In this document: one piece after another, positions 49,810 to 58,687 of the stretch
Layout of the letters: every line of letters begins with the position of its first letter
Position numbering within the stretch: the first letter of the stretch is position 1
NCBI GenBank assembly: GCA_021390615.1
Contig: JAJEJU010000022.1
Coordinates: 310,001-374,000 of the forward strand
Reading direction: 5' to 3'
Source of the DNA: Rhodanobacteraceae bacterium ZG21-1
GTDB taxonomy: Bacteria; Pseudomonadota; Gammaproteobacteria; Xanthomonadales; Rhodanobacteraceae
Length of the DNA: 64,000 nt
The notes under the pieces: generated by a model
Seen by the model: only the letters and a program-made list of their open reading frames with translations
Told to the model about the DNA's origin: nothing
The model's database searches: none
Program-made: the position numbers and the translations under genes

Positions 49810-51234
49810 TCAGCCGCCCTGCATGTCTTCCAGCTCGATGCCCTTGGTTTCGCGCACCGCATAGCGCACGAAGGCCAGCGACAGCAGTGCGAACAGCGCG
49901 TACAGGCCGTAGGCGAACGGCAGGCCCAGCCGGGCCAGCGCGGGGAAGCTGCTGGTGATGGCGAAATTGGCCAGCCACTGCGCCGCCGCGGCCACCGCCA
50001 GCGCCATCGCGCGGATGCGGTTGGGGAACATCTCGCCCAGCAGCACCCATACCACCGGCCCCCAGCTGATGCCGAAGCACACCACGTAGGCGTTCGCCGC
50101 GACCAGGGCGATCACGCCCCACGGCGCCGGCAGGCTGAGCGAGACGCCGCTGCCGCTGGCCTGCGAGAAGCACAGCGCCATCAGCCCGAGAGTGACCGTC
50201 ATGCCGGCCGAGCCGGCCAGCAGCAGCGGCTTGCGCCCGACCTTGTCGACCAGCGCGATGGCGGCCAGGGTCACCAGCACGTTGACGATCGAGGTGGCCA
50301 CGGTGATCGCGAACGCGTCGGTCTCGCTGAAGCCGACCGAATGCCACAGCGTGGACGAGTAATAGAAGATCACGTTGATGCCGACGAACTGCTGGAACAC
50401 CGACAGCAGGATGCCCACCCACACCACCGGCAGCAGGCCGGCGGCGCTGCCGCGCAGGTCGCGCAGACGCGGGCTGTGCTCGGCGCGCAGGCTCTGTTCG
50501 ATGTCGGCCAGCTTGCGCTCCAGCGCCGCCTCGCCGCTCAGGCCGAGCACCTTGTGCAGCACCGCCTTGGCTTCGGGCAGGCGCCCCTTGGCCGCCAGAT
50601 AGCGCGGCGACTCCGGCACCATCAGCACCAGCAGGCCGTAGATCGCCGCCGGCACCACTGCCACCAGGAACATCCAGCGCCAGGCCGCCAGATGCAGCCA
50701 CAGCAGCTGCGAGGCGCCGCCGGCCGAGCGCGCCAGCCAGGCGTCGCTGAGCAGGGCGACGAAGATGCCGAGCACGATGGCCAGCTGCTGCATCGAGCCG
50801 AGCCGTCCGCGGATGCGCGCCGGCGCCACCTCGGCGATGTAGGTGGGCGCCACCACCGAGGCCACGCCCACGCCGATGCCGCCGATCACCCGCCACAGCA
50901 CCAGCTGCCACACCGCCACCGTGAGTCCGGCGCCGATCGCGCTGCCGGCCAGCAGCACCGCCGCCACCTGCATGGTGTGCAGGCGGCCGAAGCGGTCCGC
51001 CAGCGTGCCGGCGTACCAGGCGCCCAGGGCCGAACCGAGCAGGGCGCAGGACACCGCGAAGCCGGTGGCGCCGGCTGCCAGCTGGAAATTCGCACTGATC
51101 GAATCCACCGCGCCGTTCACCACCGCGGTGTCGAAGCCGAACAGGAAGCCGCCCAGCGCCGCCACCGCGACGATCAGGACAACGTGGAAAAGGCCGCGCG
51201 ACGCCGCATCATCGGCTGTGGCGGTTGAGTTCAT
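49810..51234 (-). CDS. MFS sugar porter
   Basis: A 474-residue transporter with 12 membrane helices and the sugar-porter motifs: GGFLFGFDTAVVNGA in helix 1, ADRFGRLHTMQ between helices 2 and 3, PESPRYL after helix 6, QQFVGINVIFYYS in helix 7, DKVGRKPLLL between 8 and 9 and RETKG at the C-terminus. It probably imports glucose or a related hexose or disaccharide by proton symport. The operator at 51306-51319 lies 72 bp before the ATG, so the LacI protein transcribed just behind it likely represses it. Confidence 0.9.
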   Translation of the reverse strand: MNSTATADDAASRGLFHVVLIVAVAALGGFLFGFDTAVVNGAVDSISANFQLAAGATGFAVSCALLGSALGAWYAGTLADRFGRLHTMQVAAVLLAGSAIGAGLTVAVWQLVLWRVIGGIGVGVASVVAPTYIAEVAPARIRGRLGSMQQLAIVLGIFVALLSDAWLARSAGGASQLLWLHLAAWRWMFLVAVVPAAIYGLLVLMVPESPRYLAAKGRLPEAKAVLHKVLGLSGEAALERKLADIEQSLRAEHSPRLRDLRGSAAGLLPVVWVGILLSVFQQFVGINVIFYYSSTLWHSVGFSETDAFAITVATSIVNVLVTLAAIALVDKVGRKPLLLAGSAGMTVTLGLMALCFSQASGSGVSLSLPAPWGVIALVAANAYVVCFGISWGPVVWVLLGEMFPNRIRAMALAVAAAAQWLANFAITSSFPALARLGLPFAYGLYALFALLSLAFVRYAVRETKGIELEDMQGG

Positions 51235-51305
51235 GGCGTGCTCCCCGGCAAGTCAGGCTGCGGCATAGTGGCCGATTCTGTGTCGCAGAGGCGTCGCCGT
51301 GCGGC

Positions 51306-51319
51306 TGAATACGTATGCA
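51306..51319. promoter_or_regulatory. Candidate LacI-type operator before the sugar porter
   Basis: TGAATACGTATGCA, identical base for base to the site at 22800 and to the reverse complement of 22583, 28 kb away. A 14-base identity at three promoters of related sugar genes is unlikely by chance. Confidence 0.75.
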
Positions 51320-51327
51320 GGCGGCGC

Positions 51328-51960
51328 TCAGTCGGCAGCCTTGAGCTCGCGCTGCAGCCGCCAGATCCATGCGCGCGCCGCCATGAATGCCGCGACGCAG
51401 ATGCCCATCGCCACCGGCTGGTGCAGGCTGTAGCAGGCCACGGCGACGAAGGCGATCACCGCGAGCAGGTTCTGCCACAGCCACACCTGGGCCAGCCGCT
51501 CGTCCATGTCCGGCGCCAGCTTGGCCATGAAGGCCACGTACCACCAGAACACCGCCGAACAGGCGAAGGTGAGCGCCACCGCGGTCGAATAGAGCAGGGT
51601 CGCATAGCCCTGGAACTGCTCGGACAAGGTGCAGCGAACCACGATCGGGATCAGCGCGATCAGGCTCAGCAGCACCAGGTTGATCAGCGTGGCCGGGCCG
51701 TCCAGATGGCGCACCTGGGCAATCATCCGACGATGCAGCACCCACTGCTGGCCGATCAGGAAGAAGCAGAAGAAATAGATGCCGAGCGGCCTGGCCCAGG
51801 CCTCCCACAGCGATTGTCCTGCCGCCGACTCCGGGCGAACCTCCAGCGCCGACAGGGTGATCGCGATGGCGAACACGCCGTCGGAAAGCATCACCAGCCG
51901 ATCGAAATGGCGCTGGTGCACATGATGGGCTTCGACCGGCTTGTGCGCGGCTTGGTTCAT
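51328..51960 (-). CDS. TMEM175 (DUF1211) potassium-channel-like membrane protein
   Basis: A 210-residue membrane protein. ATG at 51960 gives a His-rich start and then FDRLVMLSDGVFAIAITLSA, the signature of bacterial TMEM175 proteins (R-x-x-x-L/F-S-D-G-V-F-A-I), followed by six helices including IYFFCFFLIGQQWVLHRRM. Bacterial relatives form potassium channels; activity here is inferred from the family. It is transcribed divergently from fpr. Confidence 0.85.
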   Translation of the reverse strand: MNQAAHKPVEAHHVHQRHFDRLVMLSDGVFAIAITLSALEVRPESAAGQSLWEAWARPLGIYFFCFFLIGQQWVLHRRMIAQVRHLDGPATLINLVLLSLIALIPIVVRCTLSEQFQGYATLLYSTAVALTFACSAVFWWYVAFMAKLAPDMDERLAQVWLWQNLLAVIAFVAVACYSLHQPVAMGICVAAFMAARAWIWRLQRELKAAD

Positions 51961-52232
51961 CGAGTCCTCTCCCCGGTGGGCGCGGCGCGCGTCGCGTCGC
52001 GCGGGCGGGCCTGAACGACAAGGCGCCGGCCGCCGCCCGGCGAGCATAGCCGCATAGGCAGGGCGGCGTCAGATCGCGTAATCTACGCACTTGTCGCCGG
52101 GTTTGCTCCGGCGCTCGCAAGGCACAGCGGCCCGGCCGCCCATCCCGCGAGTTCGCCCCCGGCCCTGCTGGGCGACCCGGCTTGTGAATTCGCGGGGAAC
52201 CGCCCCGCCCCATCCTTCGAGAACAACGCACC

Positions 52233-53009
52233 ATGGTGGCACTGGCGACCGAGCACGTGATCGACGTGCATCACTGGAACGACAGCCTCTTCAGCTTCCG
52301 CACCACGCGCGATCCGGGCTTCCGCTTCGACAGCGGGCAGTTCGTGATGATCGGCCTGGAGGTGGACGGCCGTCCGCTGATGCGCGCCTATTCGATCGCC
52401 AGCGCGAGCTGGGAGGAACACCTGGAGTTCTTCTCGATCAAGGTGCCGAACGGCCCGCTCACCTCGCGCCTGCAGCACCTCAAGCCGGGCGACGCGCTCA
52501 CCGTCAGCCGCAAACCCACCGGCACCCTGGTGCTCAGCGACCTCAAGCCGGGCAAGCGGCTGTACCTGCTCGGTACCGGCACCGGGCTGGCGCCGTTCAT
52601 GAGCATCATCCGCGATCCCGACACCTACGAGCGCTACGAGAAGATCGTGCTGGCCCACGGCGTGCGCCACATCAACGACCTCGCCTATGCGGACTACCTG
52701 GAACGCGAGCTGCCGCAGCACGAATACCTGGGCGAGCTGGTGCGCGAGAAGCTGATCTACTACCCCACGGTGACGCGCGAGCCGTTCAAGCACCGCGGCC
52801 GCATCACCGACGCCATCGCGGACGGCGAGATGGCCGCAGCGATCGACCTGCCGCCGCTGGATCCGGCGCACGACCGCGTGATGCTGTGCGGCAGCCCGGC
52901 GATGCTGGACGACATCTGCGCCCTGCTCGACGGCCGCGGTTTCCAGGCCTCACCGCGCACGCGCGAGCCGGGCGACTACGTGATCGAGCGCGCCTTCGTC
53001 GAGAAGTAG
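52233..53009 (+). CDS. fpr: Ferredoxin-NADP reductase
   Basis: A 258-residue flavoenzyme exchanging electrons between NADPH and ferredoxin or flavodoxin. FAD binding: RAYSIASASW and GPLTSRLQ; NADP binding: LLGTGTGLAPFMSI and CGSPAML; the C-terminal ERAFVEK is the typical bacterial FPR tail that stacks on the flavin. Length and motifs fit the bacterial subclass. In related bacteria fpr responds to oxidative stress, but no control site is seen here. Confidence 0.94.
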   Translation: MVALATEHVIDVHHWNDSLFSFRTTRDPGFRFDSGQFVMIGLEVDGRPLMRAYSIASASWEEHLEFFSIKVPNGPLTSRLQHLKPGDALTVSRKPTGTLVLSDLKPGKRLYLLGTGTGLAPFMSIIRDPDTYERYEKIVLAHGVRHINDLAYADYLERELPQHEYLGELVREKLIYYPTVTREPFKHRGRITDAIADGEMAAAIDLPPLDPAHDRVMLCGSPAMLDDICALLDGRGFQASPRTREPGDYVIERAFVEK

Positions 53010-53059
53010 GCCAACACCGCAACGAGCGGGTGCCAACCTCGGGCCGGCGGCCCGAACAC

Positions 53060-53088
53060 GCGCTACGCGCCGGCGCAGCGCGTAGCGC
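53060..53088. terminator. Inverted repeat between convergent fpr and SDR genes
   Basis: GCGCTACGCG (53060-53069) and CGCGTAGCGC (53079-53088) form a perfect 10-bp stem with a 9-nt loop in the gap between converging genes. No T-run follows on either strand, so it is a weak or rho-assisted terminator at best. Confidence 0.45.
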
Positions 53089-53111
53089 CGGGATCCGAAC
53101 TTATCCGACGC

Positions 53112-53720
53112 TCAGCAGACCGCGAAGCATTGTCCGCTCTGCACGCCTTCGATGCTGCGCCGATAAGCCTGCACCACCCGGACCAGCGGCACCGACTCGA
53201 AGCCGGGAAAGAACGGCCCGTAGGTTTCCGCCGAGGCATCGACCATCGCCGGGCTCACCACGTTGATGCGCAGGCCGCGCGGCAGCTCGGTCGCCGCCGC
53301 CTGCACGAAGCCTTCCAGTGCGCTGTTCACCGTCGAGGCATTGCTGCCGCCACGGATCTGCGCCCGGCTGGCGGCGCTGACGATGCCGCTGGTCAGGGTG
53401 AAGGAGCCGCCTTCGCGCAGATGCGCCTGACCGGCCAGCACGGCATGGACCTGGCCCATCAGCTTGCTGCGCAGACCGAGCATGAACTGCTCGGGCGTGG
53501 TCTGCGCCAGCGCACCGAGATGCAGCTGGCCGGCCGCGATCGCCACCGCGTCCAGCTCGCCCGCGTCGGCGAACAGCTGCCGCACGCTGGCGAAATCCTC
53601 CAGGTCCACGCGCAGTTCGCCGCTGCTGCGTCCTGCCCGCAATACCTCGTGCCGCTGGGCCAAGTCGTCCGCCACCGCGCGGCCGATGGTGCCGGCGGCG
53701 CCGATCATCAGGATGCGCAT
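53112..53720 (-). CDS. Short-chain dehydrogenase with atypical active site
   Basis: A 202-residue SDR-fold protein. The Rossmann nucleotide site MIGAAGTIGRAVADDL is clear and IAAGQLHLGAL follows. The catalytic Ser lies in FTLTSGIVS, but the YxxxK of classical SDRs is replaced by GGSNASTVNSALEGF, so neither Tyr nor Lys is present at the usual spacing. This form occurs in a group of short SDR proteins, some of which may not be dehydrogenases. It is followed by the LysR-divergent tautomerase on the same strand. Confidence 0.85.
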   Translation of the reverse strand: MRILMIGAAGTIGRAVADDLAQRHEVLRAGRSSGELRVDLEDFASVRQLFADAGELDAVAIAAGQLHLGALAQTTPEQFMLGLRSKLMGQVHAVLAGQAHLREGGSFTLTSGIVSAASRAQIRGGSNASTVNSALEGFVQAAATELPRGLRINVVSPAMVDASAETYGPFFPGFESVPLVRVVQAYRRSIEGVQSGQCFAVC

Positions 53721-53730
53721 CGGGCTGGCC

Positions 53731-53916
53731 TCACCTGTCCGAAACCAACTGGCCGCCTTTGCCCCAGTGCTCGCGCGGCACTTCGCGGATCACCACGTCC
53801 ACGCTGTCGATCGGACAGTTCAGGGTTTCGCTGGCGACCCGGGTCACTTCGCGCACGAACTCGCGCTTCTGTTCGAGGGTGCGGCCGGGATGCATGTCGA
53901 GTTGCAGGGTAGGCAT
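53731..53916 (-). CDS. 4-oxalocrotonate tautomerase-family protein
   Basis: A 61-residue protein. With ATG at 53916 (AGGAA upstream) it begins MPTLQLDMHPGRTLEQKREF, exposing the N-terminal Pro that is the catalytic base of the tautomerase superfamily after Met removal. VDVVIREVPREHWGKGG is the second conserved block with a candidate Arg. It isomerises an enol-keto substrate, not identified here. It is cotranscribed with the SDR gene. Confidence 0.88.
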   Translation of the reverse strand: MPTLQLDMHPGRTLEQKREFVREVTRVASETLNCPIDSVDVVIREVPREHWGKGGQLVSDR

Positions 53917-54038
53917 GGCAAGGATTCCTGGTATGCGACCGCTCGGGACGAGTCGGCCTGCACAAGCAGTGTCGTTGCGCACCCTCATGCGATAAACAGG
54001 CAAAATGTTCGGACATTGCCAACCTACAGGTTTCGAAT

Positions 54039-54932
54039 ATGGACAAGCTGGCCGGCATGGCGATGTTCGTGCGTGTGGTCGAGGGCGGCAGCTTCAGCGC
54101 CGCCGCCGAAGCGGCAGGCGTGTCGCCGACCATGGCCGGCAAGCATGTGCGCGCGATCGAGCAACGACTGGGCGCGCGCCTGCTGCACCGGACCACCCGC
54201 CGCCAGCAGCTCACCGAAGTGGGTCGGCTCTACTACGAGCGCTGCAAGCAGGTGCTGGCCGACGTCGAGCTGGCCGAGGCCAGCGCCGGCGAGCTGCAGG
54301 CCACCCCGCGTGGCCTGTTGCGCATCGCCTGCCCGCTCAGCTTCGGCAGCCGCCGGCTGATGCCCGCGCTGACCGACTACCTGGCGCTGTACCCGCTGGT
54401 CAGCGTCGAGGTGTCGCTGGACAACCGCGTGTTCGACCTGGTCGAGGAGGGTTACCAACTGGCCTTGCGCATCGGCGCGATCGCCGACGCCAGCCTGGTG
54501 GCGCGCCCGCTGCAGCCCTACCGCATGCTGATGGCGGCCGCGCCGGCCTACCTGGCCAGACACGGCATGCCGATGCGTCCCGAGGAACTCAGCGCGCATG
54601 CCTGCCTGGGCCTCACCAACTGGCGGCGGCGCGACCACTGGCATCTGCTCGGCCCGCGCGGCGAGGCGCTGGACGTGCCAGTGCACGGCCGGCTCGGCAC
54701 CAATAACGGCGACGCCCTGCGCGTGGCCGCGCTGCGCGGCGCCGGCATCCTGCTGCAGCCCGAGGTGCTGCTGGCCGACGATCTGGCCGAAGGTCGCCTG
54801 CTGCAGGTGCTGCCCGGCTGGGCGCCGCCGGTACTGCCGATGCATCTGTTGTACGCGCCGGACCGGCGGCCGAGCGCGCGCCTGCGCAGCATGATCGAGT
54901 TTCTGCTGGAGCGCTTCGGCGCGGCGGCATGA
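54039..54932 (+). CDS. LysR-family transcriptional regulator
   Basis: A 297-residue regulator, divergent from the tautomerase-SDR pair. The winged HTH is FVRVVEGGSFSAAAEAAGVS followed by PTMAGKHVRAIEQRLGARLL, and the substrate-binding domain begins TPRGLLRIACPLSFGSRRLM. Pattern matches the CrgA/AaeR-type LysR group. It probably controls the adjacent pair through the 122-bp intergenic region; no T-N11-A site stands out. Confidence 0.92.
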   Translation: MDKLAGMAMFVRVVEGGSFSAAAEAAGVSPTMAGKHVRAIEQRLGARLLHRTTRRQQLTEVGRLYYERCKQVLADVELAEASAGELQATPRGLLRIACPLSFGSRRLMPALTDYLALYPLVSVEVSLDNRVFDLVEEGYQLALRIGAIADASLVARPLQPYRMLMAAAPAYLARHGMPMRPEELSAHACLGLTNWRRRDHWHLLGPRGEALDVPVHGRLGTNNGDALRVAALRGAGILLQPEVLLADDLAEGRLLQVLPGWAPPVLPMHLLYAPDRRPSARLRSMIEFLLERFGAAA

Positions 54933-55364
54933 GTTGCGTCTAAGCGATAAACGGCTCGCGCATTTCAGCCTGCGCGTGGCAGCTCATCGACGACGAAATG
55001 GCCGGGCCATTGCCTGCAGGATAAGCGCACCGGTGCTGCACGCAGGCCATGCCGTGCAGGGTGGTGCGTGGCTCCGTAGCGACATATGCGCGCTGACATG
55101 AAGACCGCGCAGCCGGTCTCCGCCACTCTGCGTCCCGCTGCGCCAATCTGCGCCAGTTGCGCCGATCGGACCGAGCCTTGCAGGCACCAAGCCGCCGAGC
55201 CTCGGCCCTGCTGATCCGCGACAACGTCGTGCCAGGCACCTTGTCGCATTGACTGCCTGGCTGCCCTCAGCCGAAACAGCCGATCGGCGCGATGCTGCCT
55301 TGCCGCCTCGCATCCCGACCCAGCCACACGCTGGGCGAGCGCGCTGCCGCAACGCATCGGCGCC
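54933..55364. other. 432-bp intergenic region, no supported feature
   Basis: Frames on the minus strand exist (for example 54965-55393) but are shadow-like and lack ribosome binding sites. I see no repeat or operator here. Confidence 0.5.
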
Positions 55365-56018
55365 TCAGTCGCGGATGCGCCCTTTCCCTTCATTGTCCCA
55401 GTAGCCGAACACGCGGCGCGCGATCAGCTTGTACAGGCGCTTGCCGGTGGCCCGCCACAAGCGGGAATGCGCCGCAGGCAGCTCGAGGATCGCACGCTGG
55501 CGTGCGCTCAGGGCCTGCGGGCAATAGGTGCGCTTGTGCTTGAGCAGGTGGCGCAGATCCTCGCGCGCGAGCACGCGGAACAGCCGGCCGCGACGGCCGC
55601 GGGTCCAGGCCAGCTGGAAATCCACCAGCGCGGGGCGGCCGTCCTCGCGCACCAGCCAATTCGGCTCCTTGGCCAGATCGTTGTGCACGATGCCGCGCCG
55701 ATGCAGCAGTCGCAGCAGGCGCAGGGCTTCCCGGTAATAGGCGCGTTCGCGCGGCTGCGCCTGCTGCATCGGGCGGCCGGCGATATAGCCGCGCAACAGC
55801 TCACTGCCGTCCCAGCCGAGCAGAGGCGGCACGCCGTCCAGGTCCTCGAGCCGGCGTAGCGCACGCGCCTCGCGCGCCGCCGCACGACGGGCGAAGCCGC
55901 GCGCCCACCAGCGCGCCGCGGCCACGTCACGGCGCACCACCGTGCGCCCGTCGCGCACGGCCAGTTCGATGCGGCCGAGTTCGTCGGCCTTGAGCAGGGT
56001 GGATCGGCTGCTGTCCAC
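55365..56018 (-). CDS. RIO1/lipopolysaccharide-kinase-like serine kinase
   Basis: A 217-residue kinase-fold protein. GTG at 56018 gives a start at STLLKADELGR. Motifs: LRGYIAGRPM and RGIVHNDLAKEPNWLV, in which His-x-Asp and Asn of the catalytic loop are intact, then PALVDFQLA as the metal-binding Asp. These resemble the RIO1/Kdo-kinase group. The N-terminal Arg-rich stretch (RRAAAREARALRRL) is basic. Substrate could be lipid A core or a protein; this cannot be told. Confidence 0.75.
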   Translation of the reverse strand: MDSSRSTLLKADELGRIELAVRDGRTVVRRDVAAARWWARGFARRAAAREARALRRLEDLDGVPPLLGWDGSELLRGYIAGRPMQQAQPRERAYYREALRLLRLLHRRGIVHNDLAKEPNWLVREDGRPALVDFQLAWTRGRRGRLFRVLAREDLRHLLKHKRTYCPQALSARQRAILELPAAHSRLWRATGKRLYKLIARRVFGYWDNEGKGRIRD

Positions 56019-56261
56019 GCGGTTCTCGCTGCGGCTCCGGATGGCCGCGCTGGTTGGCCGGCATTGTCGCCGATCGTGGCGCGTCGCCGCGAATCGGCGG
56101 AACGGCACGGCTGCTTTACGCGGGTCGTCGCGCAGGTCTTGGCCGCCATCGAAGCAAACATGTGCCTCGGCAAGGTCCGGCCGGCGCGCTGGCGCAGTCC
56201 CGCTTGAAAGACCTGTCGCGCATCCATGCCATGATGCCGCATACCTCATGGAGAGCCTCGC

Positions 56262-56753
56262 TTGGACATTGCGCTGTACGTGCTGGCGGCGGTGCTGATC
56301 GTGGTCGGCCTGATCGGCGCGATCGTGCCAGCGCTGCCCGGCATTCCGCTGATCTACGGCGGCATCTGGCTGGCCGCCGGGGTCGACCACTATCGCCACC
56401 TGGGTTTATGGTGGCTGCTCGGCATCGCCCTGATCGGGCTGATCGGGCTGACCATGGATTTCGTCGCCGGCGCCCTGGGCGCCAAACGGGTGGGCGCCAG
56501 CCAGCTGGCCTTGTGGGGCGCCACCCTGGGCACCGTGGTGGGCATGTTCTTCGGCTTCGTCGGCCTGATCTTCGGACCCTTCCTCGGCGCGCTGCTGGGC
56601 GAGCTGCTGTCGGGCAAAAGCGTGCTGCGCTCGGCCCATGTCGGCCTCGGCACCTGGGTCGGCCTGATCTTCGGCACCCTGGTCAAACTGGTGGCCTCGC
56701 TGAGCATGGTGGCCCTGATGGGCATGGGCTGGTGGTTGAACCACCCGCGCTAG
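56262..56753 (+). CDS. DUF456-family membrane protein
   Basis: A 163-residue protein starting at TTG 56262 after GGAGAG. Four to five membrane helices are glycine-rich: LYVLAAVLIVVGLIGAIVP, LLGIALIGLIGLTMDFVAG, ALWGATLGTVVGMFFGFVGL and LGTWVGLIFGTLVKLVASL. The pattern ALPGIPLIYGGIWLAAG and GPFLGALLGELLSG is diagnostic of DUF456. Function unknown; possibly linked to envelope stress. Confidence 0.85.
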   Translation: MDIALYVLAAVLIVVGLIGAIVPALPGIPLIYGGIWLAAGVDHYRHLGLWWLLGIALIGLIGLTMDFVAGALGAKRVGASQLALWGATLGTVVGMFFGFVGLIFGPFLGALLGELLSGKSVLRSAHVGLGTWVGLIFGTLVKLVASLSMVALMGMGWWLNHPR

Positions 56754-56830
56754 CGCCCGCGACCTTCGGCACATGGCCGCTCGCGGCCAGGCGCGCTAGC
56801 CTGCCCGGATTCCAACCGGGGAGTGGATCC

Positions 56831-58642
56831 ATGCGTAAACCTCTCGTTCTGGCCATCAGCGCCCTGCTGACCATGAGCGCTGCCCAGACCCAGGCGGCCA
56901 CCGCCGCGACGGCCACCGCGACCGCACTGGCCGTGCCGGCGTGGGTCGAACGCAGCAACGACGACGCCAAGCTGCTGATGAAGGTGATCGCCGACTTCTC
57001 GCCGGAAGCGGCCTCGCAATTCGGCCTGCCCGGCTACGACGACAAGGTGGTGGACCTCAAGCCCGGCGTCGACACGCGCTTCCAGAGCGCGCTGACCGAC
57101 GTGAAGACCAAGCTGACGAACCTGCTGGCCCAGGAACAGGACGCGAACGTGCGGCAGGACCTGCAGATCCTGCTCAAGGCCGCCGACATCCAGCTCGAAG
57201 GCAACAGCCTGCGCCGCGAGAACCTGCTGCCGTTCTACGACGTCGGCGAGCAGGTGTTCGGCGGCGAGTTCGCGCTGCTGCAGGATCAGGTCGAGGCCAA
57301 GCGCCGGCCCTCTGCGCTGAAGCGCCTGGAGTGCTACGTGGGCAGCGCGCCCGGCTGCACGCCGATCACCGAACTGGCCAAGGCGCGCACCACCGATCGG
57401 CTGAACGACAAGCAGCTGCTCGGCCCCTACGTGGGCGAGCTGCAGCGCACCCTGGGCAACACTCCGCACTACGTCGACGGCGTCCGCAAGCTGTTCGCCA
57501 AGTACAAGCTGGATAACGCCGAAGGCAAGGCCGCGCTGGACAAGCTGGAGGCGCAGCTGAAGGACTACGACGCCTGGCTGCGCAGCACCGTGCAGCCGCG
57601 CGCGCGCACCGATTTCCGCCTGCCGGAGGCGCTGTATGCCTACAACCTGAAGCAGGTCGGCCTGGACATTCCGCCGCAGCAGCTGATCAAGCAGGCCGAG
57701 CTGGAATTCATGGAGACCCGCGCCGCGATGCAGCAGCTGGCGCCGCTGGTGGCCAAGGCCGACGGCATCCAGGCCACCGACTATCGCGACGTGCTGAAGG
57801 CGCTGAAGAAGGATCAGCTGAGCAAGGATCAGGTGGAACCCTGGTACCACCAGGTGATCGGCCAGATCGAGCAGCAGATCCGCAGCCAGCGCATCGTCGA
57901 GCTGCCGCAGCGCGAGATGATCATGCGCCTGGCCTCCGATGCCGAATCGGCCCAGCAGCCCGCGCCGCACATGGATCCGCCGCCCTTCATCGGCAACACC
58001 GGCCAGCGCGGCACCTTCGTGCTGACCATGGGCAATCCCTCGGCCGGCGGCGGCGCCGGCCAGGCCTACGACGACTTCACCTTCAAGGCGGCGGCGTGGA
58101 CCCTCACCGCGCATGAAGGCCGCCCGGGCCACGAGCTGCAGTTCTCGGCGATGATCGAGCACGGCGTATCGCTGGCGCGCAGCCTGTTCGCCTTCAACAG
58201 CGTCAACGTGGAAGGCTGGGCGCTGTACTCCGAGGCGGAGATGGTGCCGTACGAGCCGCTGGACGGCCAGTTCATCGCGCTGCAGCTGCGCCTGCTGCGC
58301 GCCGCGCGCGCCTTCCTCGACCCGATGCTCAACCTGGGCCTGATCGACCGCGAGCGCGCGCACCAGATCCTGGTCGACGACGTCGGCGTCTCCGAGGCGA
58401 TGGCCAAGCAGGAACTGGACCGCTACACCTTCAACAGCCCGGGCCAGGCCACCGCCTACTTCTACGGCTACAGCCGGCTGCTGCAGCTGCGCATGGAGGC
58501 GGAGATCGCGCTGGGCACCAAGTTCGATCGCAAGGCCTTCAACGACTTCGTGATCGGCCAGGGCCTGCTGCCGCCGGACCAGCTCGCCGACGCGGTGCGC
58601 AGCCAGTTCATCCCGGCACAGCGCGGCGCAGCCGCCAAGTAA
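56831..58642 (+). CDS. DUF885-family secreted metallopeptidase-like protein
   Basis: A 603-residue protein with a signal peptide (LVLAISALLTMSAAQTQAAT). It has the DUF885 arrangement: an N-terminal helical domain and a C-terminal zinc-site motif HEGRPGHELQFSAM (HExxPGHE) followed by the downstream Glu in EGWALYSEAEM. Members are large helical peptidase-like proteins and a carboxypeptidase activity is presumed. It lies 77 bp after the DUF456 gene. Periplasmic location expected. Confidence 0.87.
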   Translation: MRKPLVLAISALLTMSAAQTQAATAATATATALAVPAWVERSNDDAKLLMKVIADFSPEAASQFGLPGYDDKVVDLKPGVDTRFQSALTDVKTKLTNLLAQEQDANVRQDLQILLKAADIQLEGNSLRRENLLPFYDVGEQVFGGEFALLQDQVEAKRRPSALKRLECYVGSAPGCTPITELAKARTTDRLNDKQLLGPYVGELQRTLGNTPHYVDGVRKLFAKYKLDNAEGKAALDKLEAQLKDYDAWLRSTVQPRARTDFRLPEALYAYNLKQVGLDIPPQQLIKQAELEFMETRAAMQQLAPLVAKADGIQATDYRDVLKALKKDQLSKDQVEPWYHQVIGQIEQQIRSQRIVELPQREMIMRLASDAESAQQPAPHMDPPPFIGNTGQRGTFVLTMGNPSAGGGAGQAYDDFTFKAAAWTLTAHEGRPGHELQFSAMIEHGVSLARSLFAFNSVNVEGWALYSEAEMVPYEPLDGQFIALQLRLLRAARAFLDPMLNLGLIDRERAHQILVDDVGVSEAMAKQELDRYTFNSPGQATAYFYGYSRLLQLRMEAEIALGTKFDRKAFNDFVIGQGLLPPDQLADAVRSQFIPAQRGAAAK

Positions 58643-58687
58643 ATCACCTGAGCGAGGCGCCGGCCGCGGCGCCTCGCGATGGCCGGC

